A program made the position numbers and the translations under genes. A stretch of DNA of 64,000 nucleotides from Pseudomonas sp. ANT_J12 (GTDB lineage Bacteria; Pseudomonadota; Gammaproteobacteria; Pseudomonadales; Pseudomonadaceae): the NCBI RefSeq assembly GCF_008370045.1, contig NZ_VOBN01000014.1:92797-156796 (forward strand), written 5' to 3'. The notes below the pieces were generated by a model, which saw only the letters and a list, made by a program, of their open reading frames with translations, was not told where the DNA came from and searched no databases. Positions 17,931 to 26,237 of the stretch are shown here, in pieces. Within the stretch, counting starts at the first letter, position 1. Every line of letters starts with the position of its first letter.

Positions 17931-18403
17931 GGATCCCGTTTACGTTCGAATTGCAGGGACAACAACAAATCTCGATATCATCTTCACGCCTTCTCAAAGC
18001 CCCCTTCACCATTAGCGGCCATAAGCCTCCATCGCAAGCGACCGTTGTCAGTTTCCGATGGGGAGCACGACCGGACATGAGTCGATTGGAAGCTTCGTAA
18101 AAAAGGCACGGGATCTACCTTTTGGGCGGCACTGCTCTCTCCCTCCGTATTCGCTGGCTAATATCCGAAAGATCAAAATGGTACATATGATTATTCATTT
18201 CATATTTAATTTTTTTTCAAAGGGCGGCAAATTTTAGGGGGTGAGAGCTCTGTGCTCGCCTATACTAACGATGTTAAATCATGCTGGTGAGCTCAGTTAA
18301 CAAGGTATTGATAAATATAGAGATTTAAAATTTGTTTACCTTGGAGGTCGCGGGTTAAGAAATATTTCGCCGTGATGGTTTGGTGTCGTTAAGGGGTTTT
18401 GAT

Positions 18404-18868
18404 ATGAACGTCTTGTTGAAAGAACTTCAGTCATATCATCATGAGGTGGCTATAAAAATCACTCAGATCAAAGAGTTGCTGAGGAAGATGAGGCATGAAT
18501 CCGAATCCGATGGTGCTGATGACTGCAAGCTCTTGTTCAAGATGCTGGAAGCCATGCATGGTGATGCAGAACGACACCACCATGAAAATGAAGAACTTAT
18601 TCGGCTGGCTTTGCTAGGGACTGAGGCACCGATCCACCAACGGGTCAAGGATATCGAGCGAGATCATCAAGCATTTGGTCGCATTGCTGGACAGCTGAAG
18701 ATGTTGGAGGACACAACTCAGGAAACGAGAGTAATTGCTGACACTATCGATGACTTTATCAAAAAATATTTCGATCATATGGACTCGGAGGAAAATATTT
18801 TCTTTCCGTTGGCAGATAAGTGGCTGTCAGACGAGCAGTGGCATGAAATAAAGCGTCAGTGGCATTAA
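18404..18868 (+). CDS. hemerythrin HHE-domain protein, 154 aa
   Basis: A four-helix bundle of the HHE cation-binding type that carries a di-iron site. Metal ligands are visible in order: SYHHEV near the start, ERHHHENEEL, ERDHQAF, and the C-terminal FDHMDSEENIFFP. Such proteins bind oxygen or nitric oxide or act in iron/redox stress. I chose ATG 18404 (after AAGGGG, seven bases away) over the upstream GTG, which adds eight residues. The 300 bases upstream are very AT-rich and may hold the promoter. Confidence 0.85.
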   Translation: MNVLLKELQSYHHEVAIKITQIKELLRKMRHESESDGADDCKLLFKMLEAMHGDAERHHHENEELIRLALLGTEAPIHQRVKDIERDHQAFGRIAGQLKMLEDTTQETRVIADTIDDFIKKYFDHMDSEENIFFPLADKWLSDEQWHEIKRQWH

Positions 18869-18972
18869 TTGGGTCTTACCGTAGACCTTAAAATTCTAGC
18901 TACTACTTAGTCCGCGAACTAACAAGCTCGGTTTGTTTTACTTGACTTGGTAATCGGAATATTGCAATGCGC

Positions 18973-19224
18973 TCATTTAAGCCTCTTAACTTTTTCTCCG
19001 GTGAGAAAAATTATAAACTCGGAATCGCTGATTTGACTGACCGGCCCAAAATCTATCGCGCGCAAATATGATGATCCGTTAACCCACTTTGACTCATCGC
19101 CAATCATGGCGTCTCGTGACGACTGGCTCGTTGATTCAACAATCGTGTACTGCCGTCCAGACTTACCTATTGCTTCGAAGCGATCGGTTTCTTGAAGACG
19201 ACTAGCCATTTCATAGAACTCCAT
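18973..19224 (-). CDS. hypothetical protein, 83 aa
   Basis: A compact soluble protein: helix (MEFYEMASRLQETDRFEAIG), beta strands (GRQYTIVEST and SEFIIFLTGEKVKRL). No family recognised. It is convergent with the hemerythrin gene. The start is plausible but the ribosome-binding site is weak. Confidence 0.5.
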   Translation of the reverse strand: MEFYEMASRLQETDRFEAIGKSGRQYTIVESTSQSSRDAMIGDESKWVNGSSYLRAIDFGPVSQISDSEFIIFLTGEKVKRLK

Positions 19225-19643
19225 TTCGGTTGGAAGCCGTTAAAAGATAGCATCGTGGTACTAAATTGCCAGAAAACGGGCTTGTTCCAGCTTTGGTAAT
19301 TTATCCGGTGTAATAGGCAAGCCCTCACACGTCGCTGCAAGCGTAATCGGCTTCAAAGATGATGTTATTGGCGCTTTGCCGACCTCTACAACTAGCCCCA
19401 GAAATGCACATCCTTACCCGTGGATCGATTCCCGTCACATACCAGAGGCAAGAGCGTATGCGTTAACCACTCGTGTGCAGGGGGCGTTTAGCTAGCGTAA
19501 CGAACGTCCTGGCTGGCCAAATCCGGCGATTTACTGCTGCTTTTGCATGCTGCGGTCTGTGTCGTAGCGGCCATGATTCAGGTCGTATTTGGATGCACCT
19601 CAATCTTACCGGTCAGTATAGTTAGATCCGTCCCTATGCCGGA
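19225..19643. other. regulatory gap before the TetR gene
   Basis: A plus-strand frame is open from 19264 to about 19495 without a start codon context or known family. The last 50 bases contain ACCGGTCAGTATAGTTAG, a candidate TetR operator directly before the regulator gene. Confidence 0.3.
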
Positions 19644-20225
19644 GTGCTTAAATTGGACAATACCCGTGAACGCTTGATTGACTCAGCGCTGAAGCTGTTT
19701 CTGTCGCAAGGTATATACATAACTGGTGTGATGGCCATCGCCGCGATGGCGGGTGTTACCAAGATGACGCTCTACAGCCATTTCCCCTCCAAGGATGCGC
19801 TGATAGTGGCTTGCCTTGAGGAGCGTGACCGACGCTGGCGTGAAGAGGTAGCGCGCACCTTGGCAGGGCATCCTGACCCGGTCAGTGGCATGCTCGCTTT
19901 TTTCGATTTGTATCAACGCTTTCTTTTACAAGACAGCGAACGCGGGTGCCTGTTCGTCAACAGTGCGGCTGAATTCCCCCATTTTAGCCACCCTGTACAT
20001 TTAGCAGTGAGCAGGCATAAGCAAGGGATACGCGACAATCTTAATGCCTTGGCCGTGAGCGCCGGTATAAGTGACCCTGACGTAGTTGCTGAGGGGCTGT
20101 TTATCTTACTGGAGGGCAGTTTTGTAAGCGGCGCCATGGGCCAGGACGTGCGGGTATTCGACACTGCCCGACACGTAGCTCATTGCTGGATCCGGAAGCA
20201 GGGCCAGCAGGAGCAGAGCGTATGA
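19644..20225 (+). CDS. TetR/AcrR-family regulator, 193 aa
   Basis: N-terminal helix-turn-helix: RERLIDSALKLFLSQGIYITG, then AAMAGVTKMTLYSHFPSKDAL. The C-terminal ligand domain contains ERGCLFVNSAAEF, typical of TetR_C groups that sense small organic molecules. The start is GTG. It overlaps the downstream transporter by four bases (ATGA), so it probably controls its own operon and the exporter. Ligand unknown. Confidence 0.85.
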   Translation: MLKLDNTRERLIDSALKLFLSQGIYITGVMAIAAMAGVTKMTLYSHFPSKDALIVACLEERDRRWREEVARTLAGHPDPVSGMLAFFDLYQRFLLQDSERGCLFVNSAAEFPHFSHPVHLAVSRHKQGIRDNLNALAVSAGISDPDVVAEGLFILLEGSFVSGAMGQDVRVFDTARHVAHCWIRKQGQQEQSV

Positions 20226-21199
20226 CCCTAGGCTTATTAGCGGCCATTGCCGCCACTTTTTCCTGGTCGCTGCTCTACATCTTTCCGGGGTTGGTCGGCG
20301 ATTACAGCCTTTTTGATCTGGCTGTGGTGAGCTATGCCTTTGCCGGTTTAGGTAGCCTGCTTGTGCTGTTTGTTTACCGTAGCGAAGTGCGGCAATTGCG
20401 ACTGAGTGACTGGGCCTGTGCCGCACTGCTGGGCTTCTTGGGATACATCGGCTACTTCTTCCTGATCACCACTGCGGTCTTGGCAGCTGGGCCGGTGATC
20501 CCTCCTGTGATGATGGGGTCAGTACCGATTGTGCTCGCGATTGCCGGCAACATGCGAAGCTCCAGCGTGCCCTGGCGCGCCATTGCCGGGCCGCTGGTGG
20601 TGGCGGCCTTGGGGATAGGTTTGGTCAATCTGAGCGTGTTTGATCTTAGCCGTGCGACTTCAGTACTCCCTACAGCTTCGATACTGCTTGGGCTGCTCGC
20701 ATCGTTAATGGCAATTGGATTTTGGACTGGTTTTGGATTGTTAAATGAAAGTGCTTTGGCTCAGCGCCCAAGCATGTCCCCGATGTTGTGGTCAGCCATG
20801 CTGATCTTCATGTGTAGCGTCGAGATGCTGGCCTTCATCCCCGTTGGTCTGCACTTAAACCTGTCCCACTTCGCTAGCCATCCGAGCGGGTTAGCAGGTA
20901 CTCAGGCGCTAATAGTCTGTGGGTTGATTCAGGGGTTAGGGGCTACCCTTGCAGGTGCGTGGGCATGGTCAATTGCAACTCGGCGTCTACCTCTGGCGCT
21001 CAGCGGGCAATTGATCGCCAGCGGAACCATTTATGCAACTACGATGGGCCTGCTCATCAACCAACGCTGGCCCTCTCCTATGGAAGCGCTTGGGACAGGG
21101 TTGCTATTGGTAGGGGTGACATGGGCTATTCACGCCTTTTATCGCCGGCAAACACGCCCCGCGACGCGTGGTGGGATCACTGACCTTAGCCAAAACTAA
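20222..21199 (+). CDS. EamA/DMT-superfamily transporter, 325 aa
   Basis: About ten hydrophobic segments in two repeats, the drug/metabolite transporter layout; the first begins LGLLAAIAATFSWSLLYIFPG. It is co-translated with the TetR gene. ATG 20222 is chosen for the coupling; a longer frame upstream overlaps the regulator too far. Substrate unknown. The next 100 bases downstream enter an IS66 remnant. Confidence 0.85.
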   Translation: MTLGLLAAIAATFSWSLLYIFPGLVGDYSLFDLAVVSYAFAGLGSLLVLFVYRSEVRQLRLSDWACAALLGFLGYIGYFFLITTAVLAAGPVIPPVMMGSVPIVLAIAGNMRSSSVPWRAIAGPLVVAALGIGLVNLSVFDLSRATSVLPTASILLGLLASLMAIGFWTGFGLLNESALAQRPSMSPMLWSAMLIFMCSVEMLAFIPVGLHLNLSHFASHPSGLAGTQALIVCGLIQGLGATLAGAWAWSIATRRLPLALSGQLIASGTIYATTMGLLINQRWPSPMEALGTGLLLVGVTWAIHAFYRRQTRPATRGGITDLSQN

Positions 21200-21275
21200 T
21201 GCGACTTTGCCGGTATGGGCATTTCAGGTGTCCGCTTTGGATTGATTTGGCATCATTGCCCTGAGTGCCCAGGTC

Positions 21276-21302
21276 GGGAAGGTGTGTTTCGCGGACGGTT
21301 AC
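21276..21302 (-). repeat. orphan IS66-type terminal inverted repeat
   Basis: Read on the minus strand this is GTAACCGTCCGCGAAACACA followed by CCTTCCC, closely matching the ends of the IS66 element at 22256-25450 (GTAA-C-G, then CACACCTTCC). Three bases later another IS66-type end starts at 21306. It marks the edge of a deleted element. Confidence 0.6.
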
Positions 21303-21305
21303 GGC

Positions 21306-21420
21306 GTAAGCGAGCGGCAATCACACCTCTTTGATAGATGCCCAGTTTTGCGGTAGCAATTCATCGAGTCGCACAGGAGATGATACTGAGGCCCTCTGAA
21401 CCCAGGCCGCTAACCGTAAC
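21306..21420 (-). mobile_element. IS66 remnant: inverted repeat plus tnpC tail
   Basis: Begins with GTAAGCGAGCGGCAATCACA, an IS66-type inverted repeat, followed on the minus strand by the end of a transposase frame (SPVRLDELLPQNWASIKEV, stop at 21321) that resembles the C-terminus of IS66 TnpC (compare SSEINQLLPHQW in the intact copy). About 30 codons remain before the sequence changes to the decayed VOC gene. The inner border is approximate. Confidence 0.6.
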
Positions 21421-21439
21421 TTGTAAGTCCCAGCCGAAT

Positions 21440-21750
21440 AGATCAGCTCGTAGTTGTGGCTATAGATTTCCAGGATGTGGCCAAAGGGTCTTCCATATAG
21501 ACCATGCGGTATGGCTTCTCGCCAGGAAATACTCGCGTACGGGCATGCGCTGCTTGCCACCAGCGGCAACTACTTTGGCGGCCAGTCCTTCGACATCTGG
21601 ATCTTGGGCGCAGAAGCGGAAGATGCCGGTCTTCCAATACTCGAAGTTGTTCTGCGACTTTTCGGCATTGCGAACCCAAAGATCTCTGCCGATCCGATCA
21701 CCTGTGGACAGGTGCGCAATACGGAACGAACCCCAGCCGCCACCTTTTGG
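21440..21750 (-). pseudogene. VOC-family (glyoxalase-like) gene fragment, multiply frameshifted
   Basis: Read on the minus strand, pieces of a VOC domain follow in order: GGGWGSFRIAHLSTGDRIG, NNFEYWKTGIFRFCAQDPDVE, AAGGKQRMPVREYF, then in a shifted frame EKPYRMVYMEDP and in a third frame GHILEIYSHNYELIYSAGTYK. Two one-base deletions (in the TTCC and CCTTT regions) explain the shifts. The N-terminus is absent; it abuts the terC stop on one side and the IS66 remnant on the other. Confidence 0.7.
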
Positions 21751-21753
21751 GAT

Positions 21754-22255
21754 TTACTCATGCGAGCCAGCAGAGGCCTGGTCGCGGGTTTTCCACAGCG
21801 ACAGCAGCACACCGCCCAGCAGAAGCGCTAGGGTTACGCTGAGGGAAATGACTGCTGGAATCTTGCCGATGATGCCGACCAGGAAAATCTTGCCACCGAT
21901 AAACACCAGCACCAGTGCCAGCGCGTACTTGAGATAGGCGAAGCGGTGGATCATCGCCGCCAGGGCGAAATACAACGCACGAAGGCCAAGGATGGCGAAG
22001 ATGTTCGAGGTGTAGACGATGAAGGGGTCTTGGGTGATGGCGAAGATCGCCGGCACACTGTCCACGGCGAACACCAGGTCGGCAGACTCGATCAGCACCA
22101 AGGCTAAGAACAACGGCGTCGCCCAGACCACGGGCTTGCCGCTGGCGTCCGCCTGACGGACAAAGAAGCGCCCTTCATGCAGTTGCTCGGTCACCCGCAT
22201 GTGTTTGCGCAGGAACTTCACCAGCAGGTTATCGCTAAGGTTGGGCTGGGCATCG
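21754..22255 (-). pseudogene. terC: terC, 3' part (interrupted by IS66 element)
   Basis: Encodes the C-terminal half of a TerC/Alx-family membrane protein: QPNLSDNLLVKFLRKHMRVTEQL, then FFVRQ, LIESADLVFAVDSVPAIFAI and the last membrane helices. The 5' part is at 25451-25949. Joining the two at the 8-bp duplication GGGCATCG (22248-22255 and 25451-25458) gives an uninterrupted reading KMLFSKVDAQPNLSDN, so the gene was intact before insertion. TerC proteins are linked to manganese or tellurite/pH stress. Confidence 0.88.
22248..22255. repeat. 8-bp target-site duplication, left copy
   Basis: GGGCATCG, identical to 25451-25458. Eight-base duplication is the rule for IS66-family insertion. Confidence 0.85.
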
Positions 22256-22520
22256 GTAACCGTCTGGCCAATACACGTTCCCGAGCCATATCCTCAGGAG
22301 ACCATCAGGAAGTTATGTTGCCCGGAAGACCACTCATGGACTCGTCTTTTGGCGACCTGATCGACAGGACGACGTATATTGGAATGAGCCTGATTGCATC
22401 CCCGACCTTCCAGCTGGCACGGTTTCTAGAATCTCTACCACCTGCGTTTTCTCGGAGCAAACAGCAAGGTTCAGCGCTGAATTAGGGTAGAGTTACCGGT
22501 AGAAAAATCGGGAAGGCAGC

Positions 22521-23027
22521 ATGACAAGGAACATTTACAGCCCTAGCGTTGATGACCAGATCGCTTATCTAAGAGAAGCGTTGGAGCTACGTGTCCTTGA
22601 GGTCTCGGACATTGTGCAATGGGCGGATGATCAGATCATTACACGGGAAAATCCTGCCTACGAACTGATAGAGCTTGCACTGATGAGTGACTCGAATCGG
22701 TACGACACTGCTAGTCAGTTACTTCGAGTCGGGACGCCCACCTTGAGCCGCGCAGAGGTATTGCCCTATGTGCTCGCCAAGGCACATGAACGACTCCTTG
22801 TAGATCCTGATTTTGGAAAGGTCTTAGCAGAAGGACTTTACCAATCCTGGTTTCGGTCGAATTACGACTTTCCTGACGCTCTTAGCCTGTGCGGCTATTT
22901 CGAGGATGCCTATTCATTGGCTGAGAGCGAGATAGTTGGAACAGTTGACCAGATCAACCGAGAGCTGCTTGAGTTTACTGCCCAGTTTCAGGACTGCAAT
23001 TGGTTAGAGAGCGTGCTTGGCCGATAG
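22521..23027 (+). CDS. passenger gene inside IS66 element, 168 aa
   Basis: An acidic, helical, soluble protein (starts MTRNIYSPSVDDQIAYLREA; later DFPDALSLCGYFEDAYSLAES). No signal peptide or membrane segment. GGGAAGG stands nine bases before the ATG. It lies between the element's left end and an internal end-like repeat and is transcribed towards tnpC. I do not recognise the family; size and composition resemble orphan immunity proteins, but no toxin partner is present. It is mobile cargo by position. Confidence 0.65.
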   Translation: MTRNIYSPSVDDQIAYLREALELRVLEVSDIVQWADDQIITRENPAYELIELALMSDSNRYDTASQLLRVGTPTLSRAEVLPYVLAKAHERLLVDPDFGKVLAEGLYQSWFRSNYDFPDALSLCGYFEDAYSLAESEIVGTVDQINRELLEFTAQFQDCNWLESVLGR

Positions 23028-23079
23028 AGTTCTAGTTTTGAGGTTGGCTCCGAGATTGTGGGTCAAGACGACATTGGCG

Positions 23080-23105
23080 ATAAGCGCTCGCCGAAATCAC
23101 CTTGC
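23080..23105 (+). repeat. internal IS66-end-like repeat
   Basis: ATAAGCGCTCGCCGAAATCA followed by CCTTGC aligns with the element's right end at 17 of 26 positions, including TAAGCG and CACCTT. It sits six bases from the tnpC stop, where a minimal IS66 copy would be expected to end. It also forms a small hairpin GGCGA/TCGCC (23076-23092). Confidence 0.5.
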
Positions 23106-23110
23106 GTGAC

Positions 23111-24637
23111 TCAGACGAGCATCCACTGATGCGGCAGCAGTTGGTTGATCTCACTGGATCGCTGCGTGGGCAGCCGCGTCAGCACATCTTTGAGATAGGC
23201 ATACGGATCGTGCCCATTCATGCGCGCCGACTGGATTAAACTCATGATCGCCGCGGCCCGTTTACCGCTGCGCAGCGACCCGGCAAACAACCAGTTGGAA
23301 CGTCCAAGCGCCCATGGTCGGATCTGATTTTCCACCGGGTTATTGTCTATGGGCACAGCCCCATCTTCCAGGTAGCGCGTCAGCGCTACCCAGCGTTTAA
23401 GGCTGTAATCCAAGGCTTTGGCCGTTGCTGAGCCGTTGGGCACAAGATCGCGCTGGGTCAACATCCAGTTGTGCAGCGCTTTCGCCACCGGCGCTGCTTT
23501 TTCTTGCCGTATTCGGCAGCGATCCTCGTCACTCATGTCACGCGCTTGGCGCTCAACTTCGTATAACCCGCCAATCAAGTGCAGTGCTTGTTCAGCCAAC
23601 TGGCTTTTATTCGCCGCGTGCAGATCGAAAAACTTACGGCGGGCGTGGGCCATGCAGCCAATTTCGGTCATGCCCTTCTCGAAGCCTGCTTTGTAGCCAG
23701 CAAAGTCATCGCACACCAGCTTGCCGTTCCACGAGCCGAGGAAGTTACGCGCATGCTCACCGGCGCGGCTCGGACTGAAGTCATAGACCACAGCCTTGAG
23801 CGCCGAAAACGGTGAGGTGCAGTAAGCCCAGACATATGCGCGGTGCGTTTTCTTCTGTCCGGGCGCAAGCATCTGCACCGGAGTTTCGTCGGCATGGACG
23901 ACTCGTTGGGCCAGAACAGCTTCTCGCAAGGCATCAACCAATGGCTGAAGCTGCACACCAGTCTGTCCAACCCATTGCGCGAGAGTTGAACGCGCGATGG
24001 CTAAGCCGGCTCGGCCAAAGATCTTCTCCTGCCGGTACAGCGGCAAGTGATCGGCGAATTTCGCCACCATTACATGAGCGAGCAGACCTGCCGTAGGTAT
24101 TCCCTTGTCGATCACCTGGGCCGGTACCGGCGCCTGGATCAATGTTTCGCACTGACGGCAGGCCCACTTCCCACGCACATGTTGTTCGACGGTGAACACG
24201 CCTGGCGTGTAATCGAGCTTCTCGCTGACGTCCTCGCCAATGCGCTGGAGCTGGCAACCGCAGGAGCACTGAGTATTTTCTGGCTCATGATGAATGACGG
24301 TGCGTGGAAACTGTGGCGGCAACGGCGCGCGCTTTGGTTTTTGGCGCGCCTCTTCTGGAGCAGTAACCGGCTGGAGTGCCGTCAGCTCAGCGTCGATGGC
24401 CTCAAGGTCAGTGTTTAGCAGATTGTCGAGCAAGCTGCCTTGCTCAGGACTGATCTGCTCGCTGCGCTTGGCAAACCGGTGCCGCTTGAGGAGCGCGATC
24501 TCGTGGGTCAGCTGCTCGATGATGGTGTTATCGCGGTGGCTCTTTCTGCCCATGGTGTCGACCTGCGACATCAACTGCGCAGCGAGTGCACGCAGTTGGT
24601 CGGGGGTCATTTGGTCGAGGTTGGGCAAGGAAGTCAT
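23111..24637 (-). CDS. tnpC: IS66 transposase TnpC, 508 aa
   Basis: DDE transposase of the IS66 family. An N-terminal helical region is followed by a zinc-finger-like block (CSCGCQ ... KWACRQCE), the catalytic core (VVHADETPVQML, VCDDFAGYKAGF, then GCMAHARRKFFDLH) and the conserved C-terminal PIDNNPVENQIRPWALGRSN with Glu. Full length, no frameshift. The start lies 63 bases after the tnpB stop. Confidence 0.95.
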   Translation of the reverse strand: MTSLPNLDQMTPDQLRALAAQLMSQVDTMGRKSHRDNTIIEQLTHEIALLKRHRFAKRSEQISPEQGSLLDNLLNTDLEAIDAELTALQPVTAPEEARQKPKRAPLPPQFPRTVIHHEPENTQCSCGCQLQRIGEDVSEKLDYTPGVFTVEQHVRGKWACRQCETLIQAPVPAQVIDKGIPTAGLLAHVMVAKFADHLPLYRQEKIFGRAGLAIARSTLAQWVGQTGVQLQPLVDALREAVLAQRVVHADETPVQMLAPGQKKTHRAYVWAYCTSPFSALKAVVYDFSPSRAGEHARNFLGSWNGKLVCDDFAGYKAGFEKGMTEIGCMAHARRKFFDLHAANKSQLAEQALHLIGGLYEVERQARDMSDEDRCRIRQEKAAPVAKALHNWMLTQRDLVPNGSATAKALDYSLKRWVALTRYLEDGAVPIDNNPVENQIRPWALGRSNWLFAGSLRSGKRAAAIMSLIQSARMNGHDPYAYLKDVLTRLPTQRSSEINQLLPHQWMLV

Positions 24638-24700
24638 GCCGTGGATTTTACCAAAGCAGACCGCCTGCGGTAGCAGGCTCAGGCGTTAATTACTGCCTTT

Positions 24701-25036
24701 TTAAAGGATCGTGATTGCACCGCCAGCGCCAACACGCTGCCATGGAAGACCAAGTACAAGGGCCTGAAGTTGCTCGCTATCCAGCTCCAGCTCGCAACCT
24801 TGTCGAATGCCTGGCAACTGGAACTTCCCCTGATTCAACCGGCGTGCCGCCAGCCAAACACCAATCCCATCATGCACCAGGACTTTCATTCGATTGGCCC
24901 GACGATTGGCAAACAGATAAGCGCAGTGCGGCTTCGCCGCACCGAACACCGCAATCACCCTAGCCAGCGCGGTTTCTGTGCCGGCGCGCATATCCATGGG
25001 CTCAGTGGCCAGCCAGATGGCGTCGATGCGGATCAT
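24701..25036 (-). CDS. tnpB: IS66 accessory protein TnpB, 111 aa
   Basis: IS66 Orf2-type protein: MIRIDAIWLATEPMDMRAG at the start, then AYLFANRRANRMKVLVHDG and GVWLAARRLNQGKF. It overlaps the tnpA stop by four bases. Required with TnpA and TnpC for transposition in characterised IS66 members. Confidence 0.93.
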   Translation of the reverse strand: MIRIDAIWLATEPMDMRAGTETALARVIAVFGAAKPHCAYLFANRRANRMKVLVHDGIGVWLAARRLNQGKFQLPGIRQGCELELDSEQLQALVLGLPWQRVGAGGAITIL

Positions 25037-25350
25037 TGAGTGAGGCCACGGACAAAACGGGCACAGCCTTCAGGATCGGAGATGGGCCATTTGACGGAGA
25101 GGGTTTGCTGACCCAGCGATAGCTCGACGGTCGCTAACGCTTCAACCTTTCGCTTTGGTTCCACCTTCAACGGAATGAACGCTGGCAGCGTGCTGGCTTG
25201 CTGATCGCTAAAAAGGGGCAGCCATCGGCGAACCACATTGGCGTTGATGCCATGGCTCATCGCAATGGCCGCGACCGAAACACCGGGCTGCTGACATTCT
25301 TTGACGACCTGAGACTTGAAGGATTTCGGGTAAGACTTACGTTGGCGCAT
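25033..25350 (-). CDS. tnpA: IS66 TnpA, helix-turn-helix protein, 105 aa
   Basis: Short DNA-binding protein: RKSYPKSFKSQVVKECQQPG then VSVAAIAMSHGINANVVRRW, the helix-turn-helix typical of IS66/IS3 OrfA. First gene of the tnpABC operon. The hairpin at 25363-25414 lies immediately before its start. Confidence 0.93.
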   Translation of the reverse strand: MRQRKSYPKSFKSQVVKECQQPGVSVAAIAMSHGINANVVRRWLPLFSDQQASTLPAFIPLKVEPKRKVEALATVELSLGQQTLSVKWPISDPEGCARFVRGLTQ

Positions 25351-25362
25351 GACGATCCTGAC

Positions 25363-25414
25363 ATTAAGGGTAATTGCGTCCGCTTAAATTTACGCGGACA
25401 CAATCGCCCTTAAT
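25363..25414. repeat. 21-bp near-perfect inverted repeat before tnpA
   Basis: ATTAAGGGTAATTGCGTCCG(C) at 25363-25383 pairs with 25394-25414 at 18 of 21 positions around a 10-base A+T-rich loop. It lies between the element's right end and tnpA, so it may be an operator or a hairpin that blocks read-through transcription into the transposase operon. Confidence 0.55.
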
Positions 25415-25450
25415 GCTGGAGTTCGGAAGGTGTGTTTGCCATCCGCTTAC

Positions 25451-25458
25451 GGGCATCG
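25451..25458. repeat. 8-bp target-site duplication, right copy
   Basis: GGGCATCG, identical to 22248-22255. Confidence 0.85.
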
Positions 25459-25949
25459 ACCTTGCTGAACAGCATCTTCACTCCAGTTACCAGCAGGAAG
25501 ATGCCTAACACATACAGAATCCAGCTGAACTCGGCGATCAGCGCCGCACCCAGGCCAATCATGATCGCGCGCAGCACGATGACACCGAGAATGCCCCAGA
25601 ACAGCACCTCGTGCTGATACCTACGCGGGATAGAGAGGAAGCTGAAGATCATCGCCATCAGGAACACGTTGTCCATCGACAACGATTTCTCGATCAGAAA
25701 ACCGGAGTAGAAATCCATCCCGGCGTCAACACCCTTGACCTGCCAGACCCAGAGGCCGAACAGCAAGCCAGCCGTGATATAGCCAGCAGAAAGCAGCAGA
25801 CTTTCAGTAACGCCGATTTCTCGCTGCTCACGGTGGAGAACCCCGAGGTCGAAGACCAACAGGCCTATCACGATGCTTATAAAGACTAGCCAAAACCAAG
25901 TGGCGGTGCCGAGGAACTCGGCCAGGAAGAACGGTTCTAGGGCAGTCAT
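25451..25949 (-). pseudogene. terC: terC, 5' part
   Basis: Encodes the N-terminal half of a TerC-family membrane protein: LVFISIVIGLLVFDLGVLHR, then FYSGFLIEKSLSMDNVFLMAMIF with the conserved acidic/Asn residues, and the helices up to GVKMLFSKVDA. Reading continues 17 codons into the IS66 end to a stop at 25410. A strong ribosome-binding site (GAGGAGG) precedes the ATG at 25949. A truncated membrane protein may be made. Confidence 0.88.
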
Positions 25950-26237
25950 GAGCCCCTCCTCTAAGTGTCGAAGTTATACAAACTGCAACTCCGACATGGC
26001 AGCGGGTAGCTGTCAGAGGGGCCCGGCATTGCGAGTTCAAATCTAGAGAGACGCGTGGGGTTTCTCAATCACGCAAGGTTTGCAAGTTATTTCAAATCGG
26101 TAGGTCGTAGCGGAAGTCGGAATGCCGATATGCAGAAATGATATCTGCATCCAGAGAGCCTTTAACAGAGCCTGGCTCCCTGGCTTTTTTGTTGCCGAAC
26201 TTAGCGATTAAATGAGCCTGAATATCCTATAAGCATC
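25950..26237. other. intergenic region between terC and the cyclase
   Basis: Upstream region of terC, with its ribosome-binding site at the left edge. I looked for a manganese riboswitch and did not see its conserved blocks. A short AGCC/GGCT hairpin followed by T residues at about 26166-26190 could be a weak terminator. Confidence 0.35.

Larger units (their letters stand above)
22256..25450. mobile_element. IS66-family element, 3195 bp, with passenger gene
   Basis: The ends are imperfect inverted repeats: GTAACCGTCTGGCCAATACA from 22256 and, on the minus strand from 25450, GTAAGCGGATGGCAAACACA; 20 of the first 26 positions match. It is bounded by the duplication GGGCATCG. It holds tnpA, tnpB and tnpC on the minus strand and, at its left, an oppositely oriented 168-residue gene that is not an IS66 function. 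A second, more diverged end-like sequence lies inside at 23080 (17 of 26 positions match the right end). The transposition genes appear intact. Confidence 0.88.

Noticed and set aside
19264..19495. 70-codon open frame before the TetR gene
   Set aside because: No start codon with ribosome-binding site and no family likeness.
25950..26080. Possible manganese riboswitch (yybP-ykoY) upstream of terC
   Set aside because: The conserved loop sequences were not found; only the gene's context suggested it.
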